Assembly (NCBI GenBank): GCA_001642945.1
Contig: LGRT01000037.1
Location: 1 to 64,000 of the forward strand
Length of the DNA: 64,000 nt
Reading direction: 5' to 3'
Origin: Rhodobacteraceae bacterium SB2
GTDB lineage: Bacteria > Pseudomonadota > Alphaproteobacteria > Rhodobacterales > Rhodobacteraceae
The notes below the pieces were generated by a model that worked only from the letters and a program-made list of their open reading frames with translations, was not told the origin of the DNA and did no database searches. This document shows, in pieces, positions 26,757-36,201 of the stretch. How positions within the stretch are numbered: position 1 is the stretch's first letter; every line of letters starts with the position of its first letter. The translations under genes were made by a program, and so were the position numbers.

Positions 26757-27629
26757 TCAATCAAAACTGCGCAATCGTTTAATGAGACTTGAGGTATCCC
26801 AACGCCCCCCACCCAGCTTCTGGACATCATTGTAAAACTGATCAACCAAGGCCGTCACCGGTAACGAGGCACCATTTTCGTCCGCTGCCTCAAGGCAAAT
26901 CTTTAAATCCTTGCGCATCCAATCCACCGCAAACCCGTGCTCAAAGTGATCATCCACCATCGTTTCGTATCGATTTGACATTTGCCAACTTCCCGCTGCG
27001 CCTTGGCTGATGACTTCGACAACGGCCCGCCCGTCCAAGCCTGACTTTTCTGCAAAATGCAGTGCCTCTGAAAGGCCTTGCACCAAGCCTGCAATCGCAA
27101 TTTGGTTGCACATTTTGGTTTTTTGTCCAGCACCACTTTCGCCGATGCGCCGGCAAATGCGCGAATAGGCCGCCATAACCGGCTCGGCGCGATCATAAGC
27201 CGGCTGCGCGCCCCCGCACATGATTGACAAAACACCATTTTCCGCGCCGGCTTGACCCCCAGAAATCGGAGCATCTACAAAATCAATTCCATTGGATTTC
27301 GCCGCTAAGAATAACTCATCCGTGACCAGAGCCGAAACCGTCGTATGATCTACGAAAACACTGCCGTCGGACATGCCCTCCAAGGCCCCGTCATCTCCCA
27401 AAACCACCGAGCGCAAATCGTGGTCATTGCCCACGCAGGCCATGACAAATTCTGCGCCCTCAGCGGCCGCGCGCGGCGTATTTTGTTGCGTCCCACCATA
27501 CTCTGCCACCCAAGCAGACGATTTTTCTCGTGTCCTGTTATAAACCGTCACGCTATGGCCCTTAGCCTGTAAATGCCCCGCCATTGGGTATCCCATCACG
27601 CCAAGACCTAAAAATGCAATTTTAGCCAT
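26757..27629 (-). CDS. NAD(P)-dependent beta-hydroxyacid dehydrogenase (HIBADH family)
   Basis: A 290-residue oxidoreductase of the 3-hydroxyisobutyrate/tartronate-semialdehyde reductase family. The dinucleotide fold starts KIAFLGLGVMGYPMAGHL, the substrate-binding DAPISGGQAGAENG follows, and the catalytic lysine lies in GQKTKMCNQIAIAG. NRTREK after the second strand, with an arginine where NAD enzymes carry an acid, suggests NADPH. Which hydroxyacid it uses cannot be decided. Ribosome-binding site GGGAAA. Divergent from the penicillin acylase gene. Confidence 0.85.
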   Translation of the reverse strand: MAKIAFLGLGVMGYPMAGHLQAKGHSVTVYNRTREKSSAWVAEYGGTQQNTPRAAAEGAEFVMACVGNDHDLRSVVLGDDGALEGMSDGSVFVDHTTVSALVTDELFLAAKSNGIDFVDAPISGGQAGAENGVLSIMCGGAQPAYDRAEPVMAAYSRICRRIGESGAGQKTKMCNQIAIAGLVQGLSEALHFAEKSGLDGRAVVEVISQGAAGSWQMSNRYETMVDDHFEHGFAVDWMRKDLKICLEAADENGASLPVTALVDQFYNDVQKLGGGRWDTSSLIKRLRSFD

Positions 27630-27715
27630 AATATTTTCCCAAAAGTTTGTTTTCTACTTGTGTCTGCTCGTGCTAGGCGATGCAAGAGGTCAGATCAGTT
27701 AAAAAGGCATTTTGG

Positions 27716-30196
27716 ATGGCAATGGTATTTCGTTGGATGGTTCGGCTTACGGTGCTTGTCCTGATCGCGATCCTGTGCGCCGGTACCTTGATTTACTATT
27801 TGGCTGCGCAATCCCTGCCCAACTACGCTCAAAATTTGCAATTTTCTCAGGCCCAAGGATCTATTGAAATCATCCGAGACACCGCGAATGTGCCCCATAT
27901 TAAGGCCGAAAACGATCATGACATCTTCTTCGCATTGGGGTTTGTGCATGCCCAAGACAGGCTTTGGCACATGGCGATGCTAAGGCGCACCGCCCAAGGG
28001 CGCCTGTCGGAGGTTTTTGGTGCTCGGTCCCTTGAAACGGATAAGTTGATGCGCCGGTTAGACCTTTACAGCTATGCCGCCGACTCGCTGCAATATCAAA
28101 CAGCGCAAGCGCAAGCTGCTCTTTCAGCCTATGCCGCAGGCGTAAATGCGCGAATCGAGCATATTAACCGCGCGGCGCTTGGCCGCGGTGCGCCTGAGAT
28201 GTTCCTGTTTGATAGCCCGTTTGCCGCTTGGCAACCAATAGACAGCTTGGCCCTTCTAAAGCTTATCGGCTTTCAGCAGAGCGGTCATTTGAAAGAAGAA
28301 ATTCTCAGAGCACAGGTTTCCTTAATCTTGGAAGACAGTGACCATGTTGAGGAAATCCTGCCAGATGCGCCCTTTCATATCGGCGCAAAGCCGCGCAGTT
28401 ATTCTTCTCTTTTTACCCCTCCTTTATCGCCAACAGGGCAGCGCCCCACAGACAGCGCGCAAGACTGGGCGGCAATTTCGGATTGGGTGCTGCCAAAACG
28501 CGGCTTTGCAGGAGCCTCCAACGCGTTTGCAGCCGCTCCAAGCCGCTCTGCAAACCAAGGCACATTGCTGGCGAATGACCCACATGGCGCATTATCCGTT
28601 CCCGGGCAGTGGTATTTGGCCCATTTAGAACTGCAAAGCGGCGGTGTTATTGGAGGTAGCATACCCGGTATACCGCTGATTTTAACCGGGCGCAGTGACC
28701 GCTTGGGATGGGCGATAACCGCCTCATTTGCGGATGATCAGGATATTTACATGGAGCAGCTCGATCCGGCGCGTTCCGATTATTACAAAACCCCAACGGG
28801 CTTTCGGCGTTTTTCCACGCGCGCATCAATCATAAACATTAAAGATCAAAAACCCGTCACCATGACGTTACGCGCAACAACCCATGGGCCTGTTTTCAGT
28901 CAAACCCAGCTTAATCTTGCTTCGGTCACGCCAAAAGGATTTGTACCCGCGCTGGCTTGGACCGGTTTTAACGCGAAAGACAAAACCTTCAGTGCAAAAT
29001 TTGAGCTGATGCAGGCCCAAAATATCGACCAAGCGTTGGCCGCCTTGGAACCGCAAATCACACCTTCAGAAAACATAATTATGGTTGATCAAACGCGTAT
29101 CGTCCAAAAAACGGTTGGAGCTTTGCCGCGGCGCAATACAGCGCATCAAACGCAGGGCCGTATGCCCAGCTTGGGACATTTATCCGAAAATCAATGGCGC
29201 GGGATGTTAAGCTATGCACAAAACCCCGAAAACAAAACTCCTGAAGAAGGTATTTTGGGAAATACAAATAACAAAGTGACAGCAGCGGCCTTCCCCAACC
29301 ATATCTCCTTTAGCTGGGGTGACAGCCAACGCATCCAACGCTGGAACCGTCTGATGCAAGCGCGCGAAATTCACACCAAAGACAGCTTTATCGAAGCCCA
29401 ATCCGACAGTGTCAGCTTTGCGGCGCAAACCCTGCTTCCCCTCATTGCCAGTGATTTGTGGTATACTGGGCAATCAGCTCCAAATGGCAGCTTGGAACAA
29501 CGCAAAAAAGACGCATTGGATTTATTGGCCTCTTGGAACGGCGATATGAACCAACATGATCCGCAACCCTTGATCTACGCAGCCTGGATGCGCGCGCTTC
29601 AACGCCGCCTTATTCAAGATGAATTGGGAGATCTGAGTCAGGCGTTTCCAGCGCTAGAACCGCTTTTCATCGAACGGGTGTTTCGCGATATTGATGGTGC
29701 CAGCCATTGGTGCGACATCGTACAAACACAACCGATCGAAACCTGCGCAGTCATGGCCAAAATGGCATTGGAAGACGCGTTAATCTGGCTGCAAGAGCAT
29801 TACGGGCGTGACCCAAGCAGGCTAGAGTGGGGCATGGCGCATCGCGCGCAGCATCTGCATCCCACTTTAGGACATATCCCTTTGATTGGGTATTTTTTGA
29901 ACATTATTCAACCTACCAGTGGCGGCGACCACACGTTGCAACGTGGCAAAACATCGGGGCACCCGCCCCATCCTTTTCACAACATACACGCGGCCACCTA
30001 TCGGGGCGTTTATGATTTAGCCGACCCGAACAGTTCCGTTTTCATCACAACCACCGGCCAATCGGGACATTTTCTATCGCAATATTATGATAATTTCAGC
30101 GCCTTGTGGCGCAATCAAGACTATATTCCAATGTCACTTGATTTGGAGTTGGCGCGCGCTGGTGCCATAGGCATAACCCATATTCGTCCAAATTAA
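27716..30196 (+). CDS. Penicillin acylase family protein (Ntn hydrolase)
   Basis: A periplasmic N-terminal-nucleophile hydrolase related to penicillin G acylase and to quorum-signal (acyl-homoserine lactone) acylases. One membrane anchor (MVRLTVLVLIAILCAGTLIY) leads the alpha chain. The precursor would cleave before the catalytic serine in GASNAFAAAP (about residue 268). ANDPHGALSVPGQWY and TASFADDQDIYMEQLD in the beta chain match the family. ATG 27716 has AAAAAGG eight bases upstream; the frame could also begin at 27680 but without a site. Substrate is unknown: an amide-linked acyl compound is likely. Length about 826 aa is normal. Confidence 0.88.
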   Translation: MAMVFRWMVRLTVLVLIAILCAGTLIYYLAAQSLPNYAQNLQFSQAQGSIEIIRDTANVPHIKAENDHDIFFALGFVHAQDRLWHMAMLRRTAQGRLSEVFGARSLETDKLMRRLDLYSYAADSLQYQTAQAQAALSAYAAGVNARIEHINRAALGRGAPEMFLFDSPFAAWQPIDSLALLKLIGFQQSGHLKEEILRAQVSLILEDSDHVEEILPDAPFHIGAKPRSYSSLFTPPLSPTGQRPTDSAQDWAAISDWVLPKRGFAGASNAFAAAPSRSANQGTLLANDPHGALSVPGQWYLAHLELQSGGVIGGSIPGIPLILTGRSDRLGWAITASFADDQDIYMEQLDPARSDYYKTPTGFRRFSTRASIINIKDQKPVTMTLRATTHGPVFSQTQLNLASVTPKGFVPALAWTGFNAKDKTFSAKFELMQAQNIDQALAALEPQITPSENIIMVDQTRIVQKTVGALPRRNTAHQTQGRMPSLGHLSENQWRGMLSYAQNPENKTPEEGILGNTNNKVTAAAFPNHISFSWGDSQRIQRWNRLMQAREIHTKDSFIEAQSDSVSFAAQTLLPLIASDLWYTGQSAPNGSLEQRKKDALDLLASWNGDMNQHDPQPLIYAAWMRALQRRLIQDELGDLSQAFPALEPLFIERVFRDIDGASHWCDIVQTQPIETCAVMAKMALEDALIWLQEHYGRDPSRLEWGMAHRAQHLHPTLGHIPLIGYFLNIIQPTSGGDHTLQRGKTSGHPPHPFHNIHAATYRGVYDLADPNSSVFITTTGQSGHFLSQYYDNFSALWRNQDYIPMSLDLELARAGAIGITHIRPN

Positions 30197-30220
30197 TCCA
30201 CGCCTAAAATGATATCAGGC

Positions 30221-31495
30221 TTACAGAGCGTCGAATTGCTGGCGCTGCGCATCATCCCATTCCACTTCAAATATCGAACCGGTCTCGGTGGTTTCTTCTT
30301 TTAAGATTACGCCTTCTTGATACAGCCATGCCCTACGCCGCCCCTCGGCATGCGATAACTTCACATCCATCACATAGCGAGACACGTTAAGCTGGGTTGA
30401 AATACGCGTTTGCAAACCCTCTAATCCTGCACCAGTCAGCGCCGAAATCGCAATCACATTTTCCTGCCGCTCAGCCCTTAGCAACACCGACGCGCGGGCC
30501 TCTTCCTCTAACTCGTCAATTTTATTCCAAACTTCTAGAAGCGGAACCTGTGAAGACACACCCAGCTTTTCAAGCGTACGCTCTACATCTGTCGCTTGCT
30601 CCTCGCTTGAGGCATGCGCAATGTCACGAACGTGGATAATGATATCAGCGCTTAATACCTCTTCCAATGTTGCGCGAAACGCCGCCACCAATTCCGTGGG
30701 CAAGTCTGAGATAAACCCAACCGTATCGGATAGAATGACGCGATGCCCAGTTGCCAGCGTTAAATTACGCATCGTGGGGTCAAGCGTTGCAAACAACATA
30801 TCTTTCGCCATCACCTGCGCGCCCGTCAGGCGGTTGAACAGAGTTGATTTACCCGCATTTGTATATCCGATCAAAGCCACAATCGGAAACGGCACCTTGG
30901 CCCGCGCGGCCCGATGTAGCGCACGGGTCTTTACAACCTTATCCAATTGCCGGCGCAGTCGCAGCAATTGATCATCAATCGCGCGCCTATCCGCCTCAAT
31001 CTGCGTCTCACCTGGGCCACCCACGAAACCCAGACCACCGCGCTGCCGCTCCAAATGCGTCCAGGCGCGCACCAAACGGGTGCGTTGATACCCTAATGCT
31101 GCCATTTCCACTTGCAACACGCCTTCGCGCGTTGAAGCCCGGTCTGAAAAGATTTCCAGAATAAGCGCCGTGCGATCCAGAAGCTTTACGCCCCATTTTT
31201 TTTCCAAATTGCGCTGTTGAACGGGGGTGACATGGCCGTCCAGTAGCACCAGTTCGACATTGTGCTCTTCAAAAATCTCTTTTAATTCTGTCAATTTTCC
31301 AGAACCAAAAAGCGTGCCCGGAAGCAGCTTTTTCAAGCCAATAACTGTTGCCCCAACAACATCCAGCTCGGGCAAAGCCCGCGCCAAGGACGTGGCCTCA
31401 GCCAAGGCAGCCACGGGATCGCGGCGGCCGGACACGGTTTTAAGTTCAGGATGCAGCACCCAGGCGCGCGTAACCCTGCCCTCATGCTCTATCAA
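30221..31495 (-). CDS. hflX: GTPase HflX
   Basis: A ribosome-associated GTPase that splits stalled or stressed 70S ribosomes. The N-terminal HflX domain ([14 protein letters not shown] and the helical linker with [19 protein letters not shown]) is followed by the G domain: P-loop [19 protein letters not shown] (G3) and NKID (G4). Length 424 aa is typical. The start is TTG 31495, overlapping the hfq stop by four bases (TTGA), so translation is coupled to hfq; the pair hfq-hflX is a conserved arrangement. Confidence 0.95.
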   Translation of the reverse strand: MIEHEGRVTRAWVLHPELKTVSGRRDPVAALAEATSLARALPELDVVGATVIGLKKLLPGTLFGSGKLTELKEIFEEHNVELVLLDGHVTPVQQRNLEKKWGVKLLDRTALILEIFSDRASTREGVLQVEMAALGYQRTRLVRAWTHLERQRGGLGFVGGPGETQIEADRRAIDDQLLRLRRQLDKVVKTRALHRAARAKVPFPIVALIGYTNAGKSTLFNRLTGAQVMAKDMLFATLDPTMRNLTLATGHRVILSDTVGFISDLPTELVAAFRATLEEVLSADIIIHVRDIAHASSEEQATDVERTLEKLGVSSQVPLLEVWNKIDELEEEARASVLLRAERQENVIAISALTGAGLEGLQTRISTQLNVSRYVMDVKLSHAEGRRRAWLYQEGVILKEETTETGSIFEVEWDDAQRQQFDAL

Positions 31496-31731
31496 TTTTG
31501 ATCTTCACCTTCATAAAGCGAAATCGATTGAGACGGCATGATCGTGGAAATTGCGTGCTTATACACAAGCTGTGACTGCCCGTCTCGGCGAAGCAAGATA
31601 CAAAAATTATCGAACCAAGTGATCACACCTTGAAGCTTCACCCCATTGATTAAAAACACGGTCACCGGAATTTTCGTTTTGCGAACGTGATTTAAGAATG
31701 CATCTTGAAGATTTTGACGGTCAGAGGCCAT
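31492..31731 (-). CDS. hfq: RNA chaperone Hfq
   Basis: A 79-residue Sm-like protein that forms hexameric rings and pairs small RNAs with mRNAs. Sm1 is [20 protein letters not shown] with the following [18 protein letters not shown], and Sm2 is [13 protein letters not shown], with the conserved YKHA motif of the proximal RNA site. An AAAAAGGT site precedes the ATG. It heads a unit with hflX and lies just after the trkAH genes on the same strand. Confidence 0.97.
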   Translation of the reverse strand: MASDRQNLQDAFLNHVRKTKIPVTVFLINGVKLQGVITWFDNFCILLRRDGQSQLVYKHAISTIMPSQSISLYEGEDQN

Positions 31732-31841
31732 TGTATTACCTTTTTATTTTTGCAGCGCCTTGGATATGCAGGGTGTAAAAGCCGCGCCGACAGCTTTTTC
31801 TTTATACTCGAATCATAATTCAAAGAGCTAGGCGATGCAAC

Positions 31842-33353
31842 TTATTGGCGCAACCAAATTTCAGGGCGCAAAAGCGCCAAAATGACCAGTATTTCAAGCC
31901 GCCCCAAAACCATCGCAAGGCATAATATCGCCTTCGCCAGACCGGGTAATGCAATCATATCAAAAGGGCCTTCTATGACCATCATCAAAGCGGGCCCAGT
32001 GGTGCTGATGGCGCTGACGCATAAAGCCAGAGCCGTCTCAAAACTAAGCCCAGAAGCCGCAAGAGACAGCGTGATCCCAGCCAAACTAAGACCGAATAGC
32101 ATAAAGAAAATCCAGGCTGCAAAAGCCCCCTGCCCGAGATCATACTGGTTTTGGCTTTTTGTTTTTCCGACCGAGGAAGGATGCACCAAACGACCGACCT
32201 CGCGTAAAGCGTTTAAATACAGAATATAAAACCGAAGCAGCTTTACGCCGCCGGCAGTGGTTGCGATACCGCCACCAATCAGGCCTAAGCCCAAAAATAA
32301 AAACCCTGGGATTCCCGCGTTGCTCAAAGGCGCAATGGGTTCCCAATATTGGCTCGACCAGCCCGTCGTGCTTAAAAAAGATAAAATAGTGAATAGATTG
32401 CCCCATATCAAAGCCAGCAAACCCTCTGGCCCATATTCTGCCAGAGGCGCGGACGATGAAGAAACTTGCTTAATGAAGAGAACGCAGCTGAGCAAAATGG
32501 TGATCCAAATGGCCAGGCGCAATTCGACATCTCTCAAGAGCCCCTTGGCAAAGCCCGTTGTTTTTTCGGGGGCCCAAAGAACCCTGCTCAGCGCCAGCGT
32601 AAAGAACAAAACGATCAAAACCTCTGCCCAAATCCCCGAAGACAGGCCTGCAACCCCCTGATAGGCCGTTATTCCGCTTGTCGACAGAACGGATAGCGCA
32701 AAGATAAAGCCGTTATATCCAGATGCACCAGACAGAATGAAGCCCAGCCATAATACCGCAGTCAGGCCAATATAAAGTGGCATCAAAGTTTGCACGCTGC
32801 GCATTAAAAATAATTTTCGTTCAGAAGTAGATATAAAATTCGCTTGACGCCGTGCGTTCGCGTGTTGCCCGGTAAGCTCAAACCCACCCAGGTTCAGCGG
32901 TGCTAAAATTGCCACCGCAGCCACCCAAATTAAAGCCCCCCCCATCCAGCCCACGAGCGCACGCCATAAATGTAAAGCATCGGACAAGCGCCCTGCAGGA
33001 AACACCTCAAACCCAGTTGTGGTTAAGGCGCTTACCATATCGAGATAGGCATTTAAAAACGACGTTGTTCGAATAACTGAATACTCTGGAATGGCTAAAA
33101 ACACGGGCAAAAAAACGAAGATCAACGCCAATGATAACATTTGATCAAGCGCCGTTTCACGCGAAGTTTGATTTGAACGCGCAAGCCCGATAAGCGCTAG
33201 AAACGTAACGCCCAAAAGCCCCGTGTAGAAAAACATGCGGGCCTCGAAAAACTGCTCTGTTACCAAAGCATATAGGCTTGGCACAATCATCGAAATCGCC
33301 ATCACGCCAAATATTTGCAGCGCGAAGGGCAAATATAAAAGGTGACGCTGCAT
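31842..33353 (-). CDS. trkH: Trk potassium uptake membrane subunit TrkH
   Basis: The potassium-translocating subunit of the Trk system. Of about 503 residues nearly all are hydrophobic helices. Selectivity-filter-like loops appear as SALTTTGFEVF, VLSTSGITAY, LSTTGWSS and ISTTGPAL, the four pore motifs of the TrkH/KtrB family. It follows trkA by three bases, and both lie between ntrX and hfq as in other Rhodobacteraceae. It probably works with TrkA as NAD/ATP-gated uptake for osmotic balance. Confidence 0.93.
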   Translation of the reverse strand: MQRHLLYLPFALQIFGVMAISMIVPSLYALVTEQFFEARMFFYTGLLGVTFLALIGLARSNQTSRETALDQMLSLALIFVFLPVFLAIPEYSVIRTTSFLNAYLDMVSALTTTGFEVFPAGRLSDALHLWRALVGWMGGALIWVAAVAILAPLNLGGFELTGQHANARRQANFISTSERKLFLMRSVQTLMPLYIGLTAVLWLGFILSGASGYNGFIFALSVLSTSGITAYQGVAGLSSGIWAEVLIVLFFTLALSRVLWAPEKTTGFAKGLLRDVELRLAIWITILLSCVLFIKQVSSSSAPLAEYGPEGLLALIWGNLFTILSFLSTTGWSSQYWEPIAPLSNAGIPGFLFLGLGLIGGGIATTAGGVKLLRFYILYLNALREVGRLVHPSSVGKTKSQNQYDLGQGAFAAWIFFMLFGLSLAGITLSLAASGLSFETALALCVSAISTTGPALMMVIEGPFDMIALPGLAKAILCLAMVLGRLEILVILALLRPEIWLRQ

Positions 33354-33356
33354 AGG

Positions 33357-34733
33357 TTAGAAAAAATCTATGGAAACTTGCAACAGACGCTCCACTTCGG
33401 TGATATCCTTAGCCAAAGAAAACAAAGCGATGACATCACCCTCTTCAATACGGGTTGTCCCTACGGGCTTCATCATTATGCCCGATTTTAGCACCCCTCC
33501 AACCAAAACACCTTCGGGAAAGTCGATATCGGAAATCTTCTGCCCCGCAATCGGCGATGTTGACAACACCTTGGCTTCAATAATTTCAGCTTCTGCATCA
33601 CCAATTGAATAAACACCGCGCACCCGCCCATGACGGATATGTCGCAAAATCGAACTTACGGTGGTTGCGCGCGGATTGATAAACGCATCAATCCCCAAAG
33701 GCGCCATAAGCGGTACCAAGGACGGGTCATTGATTAAAACAATCGATCGGGGGCACCCCGACATTTTTGCCCGAACTGCCGCCAACATATTGGTTTTATC
33801 ATCATCTGTCACCGCCAAGATGACATCGCTTTTGCCAATATTGGCCTCTGCAAGCAACGCGGAATTGAGCCCATCACCATTCAAGACAATGGTTTTTTCA
33901 AGCTCATTGGCGGCATGTTCAGCGATATTTCTATCTTTTTCAATGATCTTGCTGCGCACGCGTTGGGTCCGAGATTCTAAGGATTTGGCAATTGACAGCC
34001 CGACATTGCCGCCCCCTACAAGTACAACCCGATCTTGCTTGCCTTGCGATTTTCCAAACACTTCCATCGTGCGCACCGTATCTTCAGCGTGGCACATTAC
34101 GTAAATTTCATCACCAGCGAATAATTGATCTCCCGCCTCGGGGGCGAATAAAGCGGTTTGGCGGCGAACCCCGATTACGATCACCCTGAGCGTTGAAAAA
34201 AGATCATTAAGCTGCCGCAAGGGCGTGTTCAGCACCGGACAATTTTCGTCAAGCCGCAGGCCCAGCAATTGAGCCTGCTCATCCAGAAACAATTCGGTAT
34301 CAAACGCAGCAAGGGCCGAAAGCCGTTTCAGCGCCGCATCCGCAACTTCGCGTTCCGGGCTGATCACCACATCAATCGGCATATGATCACGGCGATAAAG
34401 ATCCGAATAAATGGCATCTAAATAAGATTTGCTGCGCAACCGGGCTATTTTTCGGGGAATATCAAACACCGAATGTGCCACTTGACAGGTGACCATGTTC
34501 ACCTCATCCGAATGGGTCGCCGCAATGATCATTTCAGCATCTTTGGCACCGGCTTTTTCCAAAACATCGGGATAAGAAGCAAAGCCTGATACGCCCTGCA
34601 CGTCAAGCGTATCCATAGCGCGCCTGACCAAATCAGGATTGCTGTCAACGACCGTTACATCATTACGCTCGCCCGATAAGTGTCGCGCGATTTGCCAGCC
34701 AACTTGGCCAGCACCACAAATAATAATCTTCAT
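33357..34733 (-). CDS. trkA: Trk system regulatory protein TrkA
   Basis: Cytoplasmic nucleotide-binding subunit controlling TrkH. Two RCK halves are visible: the first opens MKIIICGAGQVGWQIARHLS, the second begins VVLVGGGNVGLSIAKSLE, each a Rossmann fold followed by an RCK-C domain. At 458 residues it is the expected size for the double-RCK type. It sits directly upstream of trkH, with only three bases between, and downstream of ntrX. Confidence 0.95.
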   Translation of the reverse strand: MKIIICGAGQVGWQIARHLSGERNDVTVVDSNPDLVRRAMDTLDVQGVSGFASYPDVLEKAGAKDAEMIIAATHSDEVNMVTCQVAHSVFDIPRKIARLRSKSYLDAIYSDLYRRDHMPIDVVISPEREVADAALKRLSALAAFDTELFLDEQAQLLGLRLDENCPVLNTPLRQLNDLFSTLRVIVIGVRRQTALFAPEAGDQLFAGDEIYVMCHAEDTVRTMEVFGKSQGKQDRVVLVGGGNVGLSIAKSLESRTQRVRSKIIEKDRNIAEHAANELEKTIVLNGDGLNSALLAEANIGKSDVILAVTDDDKTNMLAAVRAKMSGCPRSIVLINDPSLVPLMAPLGIDAFINPRATTVSSILRHIRHGRVRGVYSIGDAEAEIIEAKVLSTSPIAGQKISDIDFPEGVLVGGVLKSGIMMKPVGTTRIEEGDVIALFSLAKDITEVERLLQVSIDFF

Positions 34734-34826
34734 TTCTTTTCCCTTCTATTGGGAACAGTATTTGAGTGCGCAAACCCGCCACCGAAACGGTTTCGATCTA
34801 CACCATATCTCGAACCCCTAACCGGT

Positions 34827-36200
34827 TCAATCCAGCTGTTTTACGCCAGAGACGATCGAGAGCGACTTTAATTTGCGATGCAACGCGCTTCGCTCCATCC
34901 CAACAAACTGGGCTGTCTTGCTGATATTGCCTCCAAAACGTTCGATTTGAACCATCAAATATTCGCGTTCAAAAGCCTCGCGCGCGTCGCGCAAAGGCAA
35001 AGATGCCAAACCCTGCAAGACCGGCCCATTGGCCCCAGCCGCCTGTGACGCCCTGTCGGTTGGCAAATCATCAGAAGTGATTTCACCTTGGCCCTCGCTT
35101 AAAATCAAAATGCGTTCTAGCAAGTTTTTCAATTCACGAATATTACCAGGCCACTCCATCGCTTGTAACATCGCGGCTGCCTGATCGCTTAATGTTCTTT
35201 GCGGATAAGCTTGAATTTGATGAAATTGCTCAAGAAAAAATTTTGCCAAAAGCGGAATGTCTTCGCGCCTTTCGCTAAGCGCGGGCACAGAGATAGGTAC
35301 CACATTCAACCGATGATACAGCTCTTCGCGAAACCTTTTTTGTTCAATTGCAGCAGGCAAATCCCGGCTGGTTGAAGAAATCACGCGCATTTCTAGCTTA
35401 ACCAGATCATGCGAGCCTGGCCGTTGAAATTGTTGGTCCACCAAGACCCTTAAAATTTTGGATTGCGTCTCTAGATGCATGTCTGCGATTTCATCAAAAT
35501 AAATCGATCCGCCATTTGCTTGAGCAAATAAACCCTCGCCTTCTTGAGGTTTCGTGGATTCGCTTCCAAACAGTAGATTTTCCATCTGGTCGGGCGCAAT
35601 GGACGCAGAATTCACAATAATGAAGGGGCCATGCGCGCGATCAGAATGGGCATGGATATAGCGCGCCGCAACCTCTTTGCCTGAGCCAGAAGCCCCCGTT
35701 AACAGCACCCGCGCATTTGATTTGGTGACCTTATCCAAGTTTGACAAAAGCGTCTTGAACCCTGAGCTTTGTCCAATCATATCGCTGGCTGGTTCCTCTT
35801 TAGAGCGCAATTCCAAATTTTCACGCCGCAGTTGGGATGCTTCCATCGCGCGCCGAATAACAACCAAAAGCTGGTTAATATTGAAGGGTTTCTCGATAAA
35901 ATCATACGCGCCCTGTTTGATCGCGGCGACTGCGATTTCGATATTGCCATGCCCAGATATAATCACAACGGGCACATGGGGATAATTCTTCTTCACCTTT
36001 TTTAAGATATCAATCCCGTCAAGATCACGGTCTTTCAACCAGAGATCTAAGATCAACAAGCCGGGCGGCGCGGCGTCTACTTCTTTCATACACTCTTCAG
36101 CTGTTCCTGCGATGCGGGTTTCAAATCCTTCATCTTGTAAAATATCTGAAATCAGCTCGCGAATATCGCGCTCATCATCAACGATTAAAATATCGCCCAT
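34827..36200 (-). CDS. ntrX: Nitrogen response regulator NtrX
   Basis: Response regulator of the NtrYX pair, linked in alphaproteobacteria to nitrogen, redox and envelope control. The receiver domain carries D52 (LILDLWLKD). The AAA domain has GASGSGKEVAARYIH and the C-terminal Fis-type helix-turn-helix ends with GGNISKTAQFVGMERSALHRK. The usual sigma-54 contact loop GAFTGA is missing: the segment reads LLFGSESTKPQEGEGLF where it should lie. It may therefore not activate sigma-54 promoters. One base separates it from ntrY. Confidence 0.94.
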   Translation of the reverse strand: MGDILIVDDERDIRELISDILQDEGFETRIAGTAEECMKEVDAAPPGLLILDLWLKDRDLDGIDILKKVKKNYPHVPVVIISGHGNIEIAVAAIKQGAYDFIEKPFNINQLLVVIRRAMEASQLRRENLELRSKEEPASDMIGQSSGFKTLLSNLDKVTKSNARVLLTGASGSGKEVAARYIHAHSDRAHGPFIIVNSASIAPDQMENLLFGSESTKPQEGEGLFAQANGGSIYFDEIADMHLETQSKILRVLVDQQFQRPGSHDLVKLEMRVISSTSRDLPAAIEQKRFREELYHRLNVVPISVPALSERREDIPLLAKFFLEQFHQIQAYPQRTLSDQAAAMLQAMEWPGNIRELKNLLERILILSEGQGEITSDDLPTDRASQAAGANGPVLQGLASLPLRDAREAFEREYLMVQIERFGGNISKTAQFVGMERSALHRKLKSLSIVSGVKQLD

Positions 36201-36201
36201 G